This document shows positions 36,662-46,733 of a stretch of DNA of 64,000 nt, piece by piece. The stretch lies in the NCBI RefSeq assembly GCF_003609975.1, contig NZ_AP018400.1:756501-820500 (forward strand), read 5' to 3'. The notes beneath the pieces were generated by a model. That model was not told the DNA's origin. It did no database searches and was given only the letters and a program-made list of their open reading frames with translations. The DNA comes from Streptococcus ruminantium (GTDB lineage: Bacteria; Bacillota; Bacilli; Lactobacillales; Streptococcaceae). Every line of letters starts with the position of its first letter. The stretch's first letter is position 1. Made by a program: the position numbers and the translations under genes.

Positions 36662-39600
36662 ATGCTAGCACAATTAGATACCAAAACCGTCTATACTTTT
36701 ATGGATAGCATGGTAACAATAGAAGAGTACGTTAGCAGGGCTAAAGAGCTAGGGTATCAAGCCTTGGGAATTATGGATAAGAATAGCCTTTACGCAGCTT
36801 ATCATTTCATGGTAGCTTGCCAAAGGGAAAACGTCCAGCCGCTCATCGGATGCGAACTGAATTGGAAGTTGGCAGACTATGAGCAGGAGATCACGACTCA
36901 ACTGGTGGCTTTGACGACTGAGGGGTATCGCAATTTACTTAAAATTTCAACTGCAAAAATGACTGGTCAGGATGATTTTGAAGCAATTCGTCAGTATTTA
37001 GTCGATATAGCAGTAATCGTTCCCTATTTTTCTGATGTTGCACAGTTGGATTTAGGTCTGGATTATTATATTGGGGTTACTGCTGATCTCCCTATCCAAG
37101 AGTTTGCCAAGCCGATCCTTCCTCTGCATACGGTACGTTTTTTTGAAGAGGGGCAATTGGAAAGCTTACAGGTTCTTCATGCCATTCGAGATAATGTTCC
37201 CCTCAATCAAGTGGGAGATATTGATAGCAGGCAAGTCTTACTGTCTGCTGATAGTTTAACCAATCTATTTATCGCTCGTTTTCCTCAGGCTGTCAGCAAT
37301 TTGGAAAAGTTAGTTCAGGGAATTTCTTACCATCTTGATACAGGTTTGAAACTGCCACGTTTTAATAGAGAGCGACTTGCAGCAGAAGAATTGCGGGAAA
37401 AAGCTTATCAAGGCTTACAGAATAAGCAATTAAACCATTCTATCTACCAAGAGCGCTTGGAGAGAGAGCTGTCTGTTATCCATGAAATGGGGTTTGACGA
37501 CTATTTTTTGATTGTTTGGGATTTGCTTCGTTTTGGGCGCAGTCAGGGCTACTATATGGGAATGGGGCGTGGTTCTGCGGTGGGAAGTCTGGTGGCCTAC
37601 GTTTTGAATATTACAGGTATTGATCCTGTAAAACACAACTTGCTGTTTGAGCGCTTTCTCAATGTGGAACGTTATTCTATGCCGGATATTGATATTGATA
37701 TTCCGGATATTCATCGTTCTGACTTTATCCGCTATGTGCGTGATCGATATGGTTCGACCCATGCTGCGCAAATAGTGACTTATTCTACCTTTGGTGCCAA
37801 GCAAGCTATCCGTGATGTTTTTAAGCGCTTTGGAACACCTGAGTACGAATTGACTAATATTACAAAGAAAATTTCTTTTAGGGATACTCTTGATTCAGCT
37901 TATCAACGCAATGCCTCCTTCCGCCAGATAATCAATAGTAAGATAGAGTATAAAAAAGCCTTTGCTATCGCCCAGCAAATTGAAGGGCAACCTCGCCAGA
38001 CCTCCATCCATGCGGCAGGTGTGGTGATGAGTGATGAGGACTTAACAGATACGATTCCCTTAAAAATCGGAGATGACATGTTGGTGACTCAATACGATGC
38101 TCATGCTGTTGAGGCAAATGGTCTTCTCAAAATGGATTTTTTGGGTCTGCGCAATCTCACCTTTGTTCAAAAAATGGCTGAGGGAGTGCGTGAACAGTAC
38201 CAGAAAAAGATTGACATTGCTGCCATTAACTTGGAGGACCAGAAAACCTTGGAACTCTTTGCAGCAGGACAAACCAAGGGAATTTTTCAATTTGAGCAAC
38301 CTGGTGCTGTTCATCTGCTAAGAAGGGTGAAGCCTGAGCGGTTTGAAGAAGTTGTGGCCACAACTAGTTTAAATAGACCGGGGGCAAGTGATTATTCGGA
38401 TAACTTTGTTAAGCGCAAACATGGGCAAGAAACGATCGATTTGCTGGATCCGTCGATAGCAACTATTTTGGAGCCGACCTATGGTATTATGTTGTATCAG
38501 GAACAAGTTATGCAAATTGCTCAGACTTATGCAGGTTTTACACTGGGAAAAGCTGATTTGCTCCGCAGAGCCATGTCCAAGAAAAATGCCAAGGAAATGC
38601 AAGCAATGGAGGCTGATTTTCTTGCAGGTGCTTTGAGCATGGGACACAAGGAAGGCAAGGCTAGAGAAATCTTTGCCATGATGGCTAAATTTGCAGGTTA
38701 TGGTTTTAACCGTAGCCATGCCTACGCTTACTCGGCACTCGCCTTTCAAATGGCTTATTTCAAGACTCACTATCCAGATGTATTCTTTACAGTTATGCTC
38801 AATCACTCTAGCGGCAATTACATTGAAGATGCTTTGCAGTTTAATTTTAAAGTGGAAAAACTGACAATCAATCATGTTCCCTACTATGATAAGGTGGAAC
38901 AAGATAAGATTTATCTAGGATTGAAAACACTGAAAGGCTTTCCAAAAGACTTTGCTTTATGGATTTTAGAACATCGCCCTTATAAGTCAGTTGAAGATTT
39001 CATTTTGCGTCTGCCTGATAACTATAAAAAGAAGGAACTCATAATCCCGCTTATTCAGATTGGCCTATTTGATGAATTTGAGAACAATCGTAGAAAAATT
39101 CTGGAGAACTTAGACAATCTACTCGTTTTTGTAGAAGCTATAGGTTCCTTTTTTGCAGAAGATACTTATAGTTGGATAGAAGCAGAGGACTATAGTGACA
39201 GTGAGAAATTTATGATGGAGCAGGAATTGATGGGAGTTGGTATCAGTCCCCATCCTTTAGTCGCTATCTATCAGAATGCTCAGCGATCTTTTGTAGATTT
39301 GGCTGACTTAGTAGCAGGAAATCGAGCGACAATATTGGTACAAATGCAAAGCATTCGTTTAATTCGGACCAAAAAGACTGGGGAACAAATGGCTTTTCTC
39401 CAAGTGACAGATACGAAGAGAAAACTAGATGTCACTTTGTTTCCAGAGGCTTATCGTCAATATGGACCGGTGTTAGAAGAAGGAGTAACTGCTTACATTA
39501 CTGGTAGGATTCAAGAACGTGATGGTCGGTTGCAGATGGTTCTGGAAAAGGTAGAACCCATCAGTTTGGAAAAATTCTGGATTCTGTTAGAGAACAAAGA

Positions 39601-39772
39601 GCATGATTATGCTGTTGCTCGTATTCTGGAAAAATACAAAGGTTCTATTCCCGTTGTTTTACATTATCAAGATAGTAACCAGACAATTCAAGCAGAACGC
39701 TATATGGTTATGAAAACGCCTCAATTAGAAGCCGACTTGGCTGAATTTGCCATGAAAACGATTTTTCGATAA
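36662..39772 (+). CDS. dnaE: DNA polymerase III subunit alpha (DnaE)
   Basis: The 1036-residue replicative polymerase has an N-terminal PHP domain, the polymerase core with GMGRGSAVGSLVAY and the catalytic acid segment MPDIDIDIPD, thumb and fingers, a tandem HhH and a C-terminal OB fold (ATILVQMQSIRLIRTKKTGE). In Firmicutes it extends primers before PolC takes over. aaggagaaaacc precedes ATG 36662. It is followed at short distance by pfkA, as in other streptococci. Confidence 0.96.
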   Translation: MLAQLDTKTVYTFMDSMVTIEEYVSRAKELGYQALGIMDKNSLYAAYHFMVACQRENVQPLIGCELNWKLADYEQEITTQLVALTTEGYRNLLKISTAKMTGQDDFEAIRQYLVDIAVIVPYFSDVAQLDLGLDYYIGVTADLPIQEFAKPILPLHTVRFFEEGQLESLQVLHAIRDNVPLNQVGDIDSRQVLLSADSLTNLFIARFPQAVSNLEKLVQGISYHLDTGLKLPRFNRERLAAEELREKAYQGLQNKQLNHSIYQERLERELSVIHEMGFDDYFLIVWDLLRFGRSQGYYMGMGRGSAVGSLVAYVLNITGIDPVKHNLLFERFLNVERYSMPDIDIDIPDIHRSDFIRYVRDRYGSTHAAQIVTYSTFGAKQAIRDVFKRFGTPEYELTNITKKISFRDTLDSAYQRNASFRQIINSKIEYKKAFAIAQQIEGQPRQTSIHAAGVVMSDEDLTDTIPLKIGDDMLVTQYDAHAVEANGLLKMDFLGLRNLTFVQKMAEGVREQYQKKIDIAAINLEDQKTLELFAAGQTKGIFQFEQPGAVHLLRRVKPERFEEVVATTSLNRPGASDYSDNFVKRKHGQETIDLLDPSIATILEPTYGIMLYQEQVMQIAQTYAGFTLGKADLLRRAMSKKNAKEMQAMEADFLAGALSMGHKEGKAREIFAMMAKFAGYGFNRSHAYAYSALAFQMAYFKTHYPDVFFTVMLNHSSGNYIEDALQFNFKVEKLTINHVPYYDKVEQDKIYLGLKTLKGFPKDFALWILEHRPYKSVEDFILRLPDNYKKKELIIPLIQIGLFDEFENNRRKILENLDNLLVFVEAIGSFFAEDTYSWIEAEDYSDSEKFMMEQELMGVGISPHPLVAIYQNAQRSFVDLADLVAGNRATILVQMQSIRLIRTKKTGEQMAFLQVTDTKRKLDVTLFPEAYRQYGPVLEEGVTAYITGRIQERDGRLQMVLEKVEPISLEKFWILLENKEHDYAVARILEKYKGSIPVVLHYQDSNQTIQAERYMVMKTPQLEADLAEFAMKTIFR

Positions 39773-39853
39773 AAATATAGTAAAAAGTCAAGCAAGTTTA
39801 GTTTAAGTATGTTATAATAGGACAGTTAAAATGAAAAGTAAAAGGAGCATTAA

Positions 39854-40867
<1,014 letters not shown>

Positions 40868-40934
40868 GTAGCGTAGTTTTAAAGTGTTAATGAAGGGTCA
40901 TAAGACCATTAAAATAAAAGGAGTTTTGTTAGAG

Positions 40935-42440
40935 ATGAACAAACGTGTTAAAATTGTTGCAACCCTTGGTCCAGCGGTAGAAATCCGTGGCGGTAAAAAA
41001 TTCGGTGACGATGGTTACTGGGGCGAAAAATTGGATGTTGAAGCATCAGCACAGAAAATTGCTGCTCTGATTACAGAAGGTGCAAACGTCTTCCGTTTCA
41101 ACTTCTCACATGGTGACCACAAAGAGCAAGGTGACCGTATGGCAACTGTTCGTCGTGCGGAAGAAATTGCTGGTAAGAAGGTTGGCTTCTTGTTGGATAC
41201 AAAAGGTCCAGAAATCCGTACAGAATTGTTTGAAGGTGATGCTAAAGAGTACGCTTACACAACCGGTGATAAATTACGTGTTACTACAAAACAAGGTGTG
41301 AAATCTACAAAAGAAGTTATTGCTTTGAACGTAGCTGGTGGCTTGGATATTTTTGACGATGTTGAAGTCGGTAAACAAATCCTCGTTGACGACGGTAAGC
41401 TCGGTTTGACTGTTGTTGAAAAAGACGCTGTAAACCGTGAGTTTATTGTTCTAGTTGAAAACGATGGTGTTATCGCAAAACAAAAAGGTGTAAATATTCC
41501 TTACACTAAAATTCCTTTCCCAGCTCTTGCAGATCGTGACAACGCAGATATTCGTTTCGGTCTTGAGCAAGGCTTGAACTTCATCGCCATCTCATTTGTT
41601 CGTACCGCAAGAGACGTAGAAGTAGTTCGCAATATCTGTAAAGAAACTGGCAATGACCATGTTCAATTGTTTGCAAAAATCGAGAACCAACAAGGTATTG
41701 ATAACATTGATGAAATCATCGAAGCAGCAGACGGTATCATGATTGCTCGTGGAGACATGGGGATTGAAGTACCATTTGAAATGGTTCCAGTTTACCAAAA
41801 AATGATTATCACTAAAGTGAATGCGGCTGGTAAGGCAGTTATTACAGCAACAAACATGTTGGAAACAATGACTGAAAAACCACGTGCGACTCGCTCAGAA
41901 GTTTCAGACGTGTTTAATGCTGTTATTGATGGTACAGATGCAACTATGCTTTCTGGCGAATCTGCAAACGGTAAATACCCAGTTGAAGCAGTTCGCACAA
42001 TGGCGACAATCAGCAAGAATGCACAAACTCTTCTTGAAGAATACGGTCGTTTGTCATCTGATGCCTTCATTCGTAACAATAAAACAGACGTTGTTGCATC
42101 AGCAGTTAAAGATGCTACTCATTCAATGAACATCAAATTGGTTATTGCTGCGACTGAAACTGGATATTCTGCTCGTGCAATTTCTAAATATCGTCCAAAT
42201 GCTGATATTTTGGCAGTAACATTTGACGAGAAAGTTCAAAAATCATTGATGTTGAACTGGGGTGTCATCCCAGTTGTCACTGAGCGTCCAAGTTCAACAG
42301 ACGACATGTTCGACTTGGCAGAGCGCGTTGCGAAAGAGCAAGGCCTTGTTGAGTCAGGTGATGATATTGTTATCGTTGCGGGTGTTCCTGTAGGTGTTGC
42401 TGGTTCAACAAATACAATGCGTGTTCGTACTGTAAAATAA
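40935..42440 (+). CDS. pyk: pyruvate kinase
   Basis: The 501-residue enzyme makes pyruvate and ATP from phosphoenolpyruvate. Visible motifs are KIVATLGPAVE, FRFNFSHGDH, LDTKGPEIRTE, the catalytic-Lys segment AKIENQQGIDN, IARGDMGIEVP and ATNMLETMTEKPRATRSEVS. ATG 40935 is preferred to an in-frame ATG at 40884. It is co-transcribed with pfkA. Its terminator has been split by an ISL3 element. Confidence 0.97.
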   Translation: MNKRVKIVATLGPAVEIRGGKKFGDDGYWGEKLDVEASAQKIAALITEGANVFRFNFSHGDHKEQGDRMATVRRAEEIAGKKVGFLLDTKGPEIRTELFEGDAKEYAYTTGDKLRVTTKQGVKSTKEVIALNVAGGLDIFDDVEVGKQILVDDGKLGLTVVEKDAVNREFIVLVENDGVIAKQKGVNIPYTKIPFPALADRDNADIRFGLEQGLNFIAISFVRTARDVEVVRNICKETGNDHVQLFAKIENQQGIDNIDEIIEAADGIMIARGDMGIEVPFEMVPVYQKMIITKVNAAGKAVITATNMLETMTEKPRATRSEVSDVFNAVIDGTDATMLSGESANGKYPVEAVRTMATISKNAQTLLEEYGRLSSDAFIRNNKTDVVASAVKDATHSMNIKLVIAATETGYSARAISKYRPNADILAVTFDEKVQKSLMLNWGVIPVVTERPSSTDDMFDLAERVAKEQGLVESGDDIVIVAGVPVGVAGSTNTMRVRTVK

Positions 42441-42450
42441 TAATATGCTT

Positions 42451-42478
42451 AAAAAAGCCTATTGTATCAAGTTTTTCG
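42451..42478 (+). terminator. left half of the pyk terminator, interrupted by ISL3
   Basis: aaaaaagcct and tcaagt here pair with acttg and aggcttttttt at 43899-43920, with ttttcg as the loop. The IS lies between, flanked by the duplicated gtttttcg (42471-42478 and 43891-43898). Confidence 0.8.
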
Positions 42479-43890
42479 GGCTCATTGTCAACTGTAGTGG
42501 GTGACTTATAGCTAAGCGCGAGAGGAGACGAACTTCGTCTTCTCATTTTTGATGTTCAAAGCGATTAAGATACGTTTCTTGAAATTGTCAAAGTTCTTGT
42601 AACCAAAGGCATTGCGCTTGATGTCTTTGATGAGTTTGTTAGTGGCCTCAAGTTTAGCGTTAGAGTAAGGCAATTCAATGGCGTTAGTGATGTAGTTTTT
42701 ATAGCGAATAAATGTGCTCAAAGCGGTTTTAAAGGTGCGATTGAGATGAGGTAAAGCGTCTTGAATTAAGCCCCAAAACTGCTCAGTATTCTTCTCTTGC
42801 AGGTGGAAAAGGAGTAACTGGTACAGGTCATAGTAATCTTTAAGCTCAGGGACTAGTTTGAACATCTTATTGAGACATTCTCTAGGAGTTAATGTTTCTC
42901 TAAAGGTTCGAGCATAGAACGCCTTAAGAGACAGTTTCCGACTATCTTTTTGGATAAGTTTCCAGTAGTACTTAAGAGCTCTGTATTCAAGAGATTTATC
43001 GTCAAATTGCTTCATGATTTCAATACGTGTTTGCTTGAGAGCTCTATTGATGTGCTGGACAATGTGGAAACGATCGAGAACAGTTTTAGCTTGAGGAAAT
43101 AGAACCTTGATGAGAGGAATATAACTTCCAGACATATCGACAGTGACGACTTTAACTTTTTTTCTAGCTTCTTTCGAGTACTTGAAGAAATGATTTCGGA
43201 TGGTTGTTTGACGTCTGTCATCAAGGATGGTAATGATTTTCTTGGTGTTAAAATCCTGAGCAATGAAGGCCAGTTTTCCCTTCTGGTAGGAGAACTCATC
43301 CCAGGAAAGCACTTCTGGCAAAGTAGTGTACTCCTCTTGGAAATGAAATTGCTTGAACTTGCGATAGACAGTAGAGGTAGAGATAGCGAGCTTAGCAGCG
43401 ATATGGGTAAGAGCCTCTCTGTTGAGCAATAGGTGAGCGATTTTCTGTCTCACTATTTCAGAAATTTGGCAATTTTTCTGAACGAGAGATGTTTCAGAAA
43501 CAGTTACTTTTCGACAGGACTTGCACTGAAATCGTCTCTTTTTCAAACGAATGAGGCTAGGGAAACCAGCAATCTCAATAAAAGGGATTTTAGAAGGTTT
43601 CTGGAAGTCGTATTTGATTTGTTTTCCTTTACAGTGTTTACATTTGGGAGGGTGATAATCAAGTGTAGCGGTGACTTCGATATGGGTATCGTGTTGAATG
43701 GCTTTATTTAAGATGATATTTTTGTCTTTAATTCCGATGAGTAATGTGGTATTATTGATGTGTTCCATAAGATACTTTCTAATGAGTTGTTTAAGCGCTT
43801 TTCATTATAAGTCTTGTGGGACTTTTTTGATACTCAAAAAGCCCTATAATCTCCACAGTGGGGTTTACCCACTACAGAAATTATAGAGCC
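42479..43890 (-). mobile_element. ISL3-family insertion sequence, 1412 bp
   Basis: Imperfect inverted repeats of about 24 bp (ggctc...ctgtagtgggt at 42479 and its complement ending at 43890) bound a single full-length transposase gene. An exact 8-bp target duplication, gtttttcg, flanks it, as expected for ISL3. The element is intact and potentially mobile. Confidence 0.9.
42512..43768 (-). CDS. ISL3-family transposase
   Basis: The 418-residue protein has the ISL3 layout: N-terminal zinc ribbon (CKHCKGK, CKSC), an HTH (LTHIAAKLAISTSTVYRKFK) and the DDE catalytic domain (WDEFSYQKGKLAFI, VVTVDMSGSYIPLIKVLFP, ending with SNAKLEATNKLIKDIKR). The frame is complete with no stops. It is transcribed against pyk. 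A promoter-like TATAATC (43851-43857 region, within the right inverted end) is not clearly oriented for it. Confidence 0.92.
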   Translation of the reverse strand: MEHINNTTLLIGIKDKNIILNKAIQHDTHIEVTATLDYHPPKCKHCKGKQIKYDFQKPSKIPFIEIAGFPSLIRLKKRRFQCKSCRKVTVSETSLVQKNCQISEIVRQKIAHLLLNREALTHIAAKLAISTSTVYRKFKQFHFQEEYTTLPEVLSWDEFSYQKGKLAFIAQDFNTKKIITILDDRRQTTIRNHFFKYSKEARKKVKVVTVDMSGSYIPLIKVLFPQAKTVLDRFHIVQHINRALKQTRIEIMKQFDDKSLEYRALKYYWKLIQKDSRKLSLKAFYARTFRETLTPRECLNKMFKLVPELKDYYDLYQLLLFHLQEKNTEQFWGLIQDALPHLNRTFKTALSTFIRYKNYITNAIELPYSNAKLEATNKLIKDIKRNAFGYKNFDNFKKRILIALNIKNEKTKFVSSRA

Positions 43891-44137
43891 GTTTTTCGAC
43901 TTGTACAGCAGGCTTTTTTTCTGTGTTTTATCATGTTAAGGTGCAAACTTATATATTGATCATGTAGCGACTTTATCTTTATTCTTATTCATGATAGGAT
44001 TAGTAACTTTCTGGTTATTTTATTCATCAACTCACATATGTTTGTTTTTATGGTAGACTTTTTCTGCGAGCTAGTTTAACAACTCTATGATAATGTATTT
44101 GATTTGATGTTTTAATCAAATAAAGAGTCGAGAAATA

Positions 44138-45253
44138 TTATTTCTCGACCCTTTGAATATAATAATCTGGTGAATAAGCGGTACGGTCAAAATTTGTATT
44201 TTGACCTAAAATTTCAGTAGCGATTTGCCAACCGATAAATGGGCCATTTGTTAGACCAGTTGATCCCAGACCGCTAGCGACCCAGACGTTTTGCATGTCT
44301 GCGATCGTTCCATAGAATGGAGCATAGTTCGAGGTGTAGGCACGAGTACCGATACGAGTTCGTGCAACAGGGAAATTAGCTAGTTCAGGCATAAACTCTG
44401 CCGCCTTTTCATGCATGGCCTGAATTTTTTTGCTATCAAGAGATAAATCGTAGCCCATATCATCCTCGTGTGTAGCCCCGATGATAAACTTTCCATCTTC
44501 AAAAGGTAGGAAATCAATCTCTCCATACGGCATGCACACTGGCCAGTGGTCACTCTCAAAGTCAGTATCTAATTCCAGTAGCTGACCTTTTTGCGGTCGG
44601 ACATCAACCTGATAACCAAGTGGCTCCAAAATATGCGGTAGCCATGCGCCTGTTGCTAGAATAATAGAATCTGCTGTCAGTATTTGGTCACCTACTTTGA
44701 CTGTGTGAGCATCGAGTAATGTTGCCTCTCCTTTCAAGCAGCTTCCTCCATTTTTCAGAAACTGCTCCTGTAGAATATCTATCAAGCGTCCGCCATCAAT
44801 TCGACCGCCCCCTTCTAAATGAACGCCGAAATAGTCGGGCTTGAGCGGGGGAAGATAGGTTGTGATTTCTGGACCTACAAGTGGTGTAATCTTGCCAATT
44901 GTTGGAGCATCAAGGCGGCGTTCCTCAGCAATTTTTTGGATCTTATCTAGCAATTCTGGCTTACTTTTAAGACCAATTGTTCCAGTCTGTTTAAAAGGGA
45001 TGTCACTAGCGCCAGACTTTTCCAAATCATCTACCAATTGACGATAGAAGACCGCTCCGTCTGAGGTCAGCTTATACCAGTCCTTGTTTTTCTTCTGGGC
45101 CATCCAAGGGCAGATGATACCAGCAGCAGCACGAGTTGCTGTTCCGATACCGGAATCGATGAGGGTAAGGTTGACATTTACTTCTTGGGAGAGATAGAAG
45201 GCTGCGGTTGAACCAACGATTCCTCCACCTATAATGATTACTTGTTTCTTCAT
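44138..45253 (-). CDS. FAD-dependent oxidoreductase (DAO/glycine oxidase-like)
   Basis: The 371-residue protein has the FAD motif IIIGGGIVGSTAAFYL and the DAO fold, ending with VWVASGLGSTGLTNGPFIGW. It probably oxidises amino acids or amines; the substrate is unknown. ATG 45253 is chosen over the in-frame ATG at 45262, which lies inside the -10 box. With the -10 at 45261-45266 the transcript would begin at or next to the ATG. A minus-strand terminator (44125-44155, stem gagtcgagaaat) overlaps its stop. Confidence 0.85.
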   Translation of the reverse strand: MKKQVIIIGGGIVGSTAAFYLSQEVNVNLTLIDSGIGTATRAAAGIICPWMAQKKNKDWYKLTSDGAVFYRQLVDDLEKSGASDIPFKQTGTIGLKSKPELLDKIQKIAEERRLDAPTIGKITPLVGPEITTYLPPLKPDYFGVHLEGGGRIDGGRLIDILQEQFLKNGGSCLKGEATLLDAHTVKVGDQILTADSIILATGAWLPHILEPLGYQVDVRPQKGQLLELDTDFESDHWPVCMPYGEIDFLPFEDGKFIIGATHEDDMGYDLSLDSKKIQAMHEKAAEFMPELANFPVARTRIGTRAYTSNYAPFYGTIADMQNVWVASGLGSTGLTNGPFIGWQIATEILGQNTNFDRTAYSPDYYIQRVEK

Positions 45254-45260
45254 AATGTTC

Positions 45261-45266
45261 ATTATA
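45261..45266 (-). promoter_or_regulatory. -10 of a possibly leaderless promoter
   Basis: On the minus strand TATAAT, extended by TGA just upstream, is followed after seven bases by the ATG of the oxidoreductase. No Shine-Dalgarno is visible. Confidence 0.5.
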
Positions 45267-45340
45267 TCACAAATTTATCAGTTTATTTATTTTTTTCAAG
45301 ATGTTACAATAGAAAATAATAAAAATAGAAAGGGGTTTGC

Positions 45341-45967
45341 GTGTCAGATAATATGTATCCAGAGGTCCTAACGGTTGGAAGTGGGACCATTAAGGTAGCA
45401 GCAGTAGGTGATAGCTTGACCTACGGATATGGATTGGAAAATCGGGAAAGGGATGCCTATCCCTGTGTTTTGGCAGATAGGTTGGGAGCTCACTATCAAG
45501 TTTCAAATTATGGTTTGAGTGGTCGTTCTCTTCAATCAACGGCAGATTATCCTTACTTTTTAGAAAAAAATGCTCAGTTGTTGCTTGATAATGACGCAGA
45601 TATTATTATCGTAATGATTGGTAGTAATGACAGTCGCGCTCCTTATTGGAATAGGGAGAGGTTTCAGAGAGAATATCGAGAAATGGCAGAGCGTTACATG
45701 AAGTTGCCTAGTCAACCAGATGTGTATTTGGTTGTTCCTCCATTCGTACCTACCAGTCGTTTTGGGCTTAATAATCGAATTATTGAAGATGAGCTACAGG
45801 TGATGATTCCTGAAATTGGGAAAGAGTTAGGCTTGTCGGTTATCAATCTTTATCCACTAACTAAAAATCACTTAGACTACTATAGCGATGGGTTGCATTT
45901 GAACCCGCTAGGAAATCAGGTTATTGCTGAGGAAATTTACCGCCATCTCATGAACGAAGCGTTTTGA
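45341..45967 (+). CDS. SGNH/GDSL-family hydrolase
   Basis: The 208-residue protein has the four SGNH blocks: block I AVGDSLTYGYG (Ser25), block II LSGRSLQ (Gly), block III MIGSNDSR (Asn) and block V SDGLHLNPLGN (Asp, His). It lacks a signal peptide, so it should act on intracellular esters (acyl or acetyl). GTG 45341 is well spaced from agaaagggg; ATG 45353 is the alternative. It is followed by the signal-peptidase-like gene 33 bases on. Confidence 0.85.
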   Translation: MSDNMYPEVLTVGSGTIKVAAVGDSLTYGYGLENRERDAYPCVLADRLGAHYQVSNYGLSGRSLQSTADYPYFLEKNAQLLLDNDADIIIVMIGSNDSRAPYWNRERFQREYREMAERYMKLPSQPDVYLVVPPFVPTSRFGLNNRIIEDELQVMIPEIGKELGLSVINLYPLTKNHLDYYSDGLHLNPLGNQVIAEEIYRHLMNEAF

Positions 45968-46000
45968 AATATGGTATAATAGAGTTGAAATGGAGAGATT

Positions 46001-46543
46001 ATGGTAAAAAGAGATTTAATAAAACAAGTTAGCTTATTCATTTTATTGATTCTTGGCATCATTGGGTTGAGGCTTTGGCTGTTTGAACCTGTTACGATTA
46101 CAGCGGAGATGGCAAATAACTATTTGAAGAAAAATGACTTCATCGTGACAGCCCGCAATGTTCGTCTACATCATGGGGATTTTATCCTGTACAAACATGA
46201 GGGAAAAGAGTATGTCAGTCGTGTGATTGCGATTGAAAATGAGAGTGTTACCTACATGGATGACGTTCTTTATCGCAACAATATGATCATCCCAGAAAAT
46301 TATCTGAAGACTCCTCATTCTCAGGAAAGTTATACAGAAGACTTTACCCTGGGAACCTTGACGGGAGGGAAGTATGATGTGATTCCAAAGGGACAGTATT
46401 TGGTTCTCAATGATGTTCGGACGAATCGGAAGGATAGTCGAAGTTTTGGTTTAATTGCTGGAAAAGACATTATTGGACGACTAACTTTTCGAGTTAGCCC
46501 TTTATCCGAATTTGGTTTTATTAAGACAGGACTGGTCCGGTAG
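46001..46543 (+). CDS. type I signal peptidase-like protein without catalytic Ser/Lys
   Basis: The 180-residue protein has one N-terminal membrane span (residues 10-28) and an S26-type fold: the RVIAIENE strand, VPKGQY-like IPKGQYLVLNDVRTN and the late box DSRSFGLIAGKDIIGR. However, at box B the usual SGxSMxPT is TITAEMANNYL (no Ser), and the catalytic Lys of box D (VKRV) is Ser73 in YVSRV. It should therefore lack peptidase activity, as reported for pilus-assembly SipA proteins. No pilus genes are nearby. The promoter TATAAT at 45974 and gagag site fit ATG 46001. Confidence 0.75.
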   Translation: MVKRDLIKQVSLFILLILGIIGLRLWLFEPVTITAEMANNYLKKNDFIVTARNVRLHHGDFILYKHEGKEYVSRVIAIENESVTYMDDVLYRNNMIIPENYLKTPHSQESYTEDFTLGTLTGGKYDVIPKGQYLVLNDVRTNRKDSRSFGLIAGKDIIGRLTFRVSPLSEFGFIKTGLVR

Positions 46544-46556
46544 GACCAGTTTTTTC
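46531..46556 (+). terminator. terminator overlapping the end of the signal-peptidase-like gene
   Basis: Perfect stem actggtcc/ggaccagt with loop ggta, followed by six T. The stem includes the stop codon. Confidence 0.9.
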
Positions 46557-46596
46557 AGTAATATTCTTAGAAACTTTTGCTTCATTTTTTAATAGT

Positions 46597-46691
46597 TGAC
46601 TAGACCAATTTAGATATTGACAAAGATAGAATCTTTTTATATACTGATTTTATCAGTCTTTTTTTGATATAAATCTGACTAGACCAATTTA
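46597..46691 (+). promoter_or_regulatory. glmS promoter between two NagR/GntR-like operators
   Basis: TTGACA (46617-46622), 17 bases and TATACT (46640-46645) form the promoter. The 16-base motif tgactagaccaattta occurs exactly twice, at 46597-46612 just before the -35 and at 46676-46691 after the start. It resembles the TGGTCTAGACCA-type sites bound by GntR/HutC-family NagR, which controls glmS and nag genes in streptococci. Regulation by GlcNAc is an inference. Confidence 0.7.
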
Positions 46692-46733
46692 TGAAAAAAT
46701 GAAAGTCAATGCCCAGCATTGAAGGTGATATGT

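Noticed and set aside
43921-44137. Gene or element between ISL3 and the oxidoreductase
   Set aside because: No frame, promoter or repeat can be supported apart from the minus-strand terminator near 44125-44155.
46639-46667. Terminator actgattttatcagt plus T-run before glmS
   Set aside because: It overlaps the -10 box (46640-46645) of the glmS promoter, so it is not in that transcript as a whole; it may only stop read-through from upstream.
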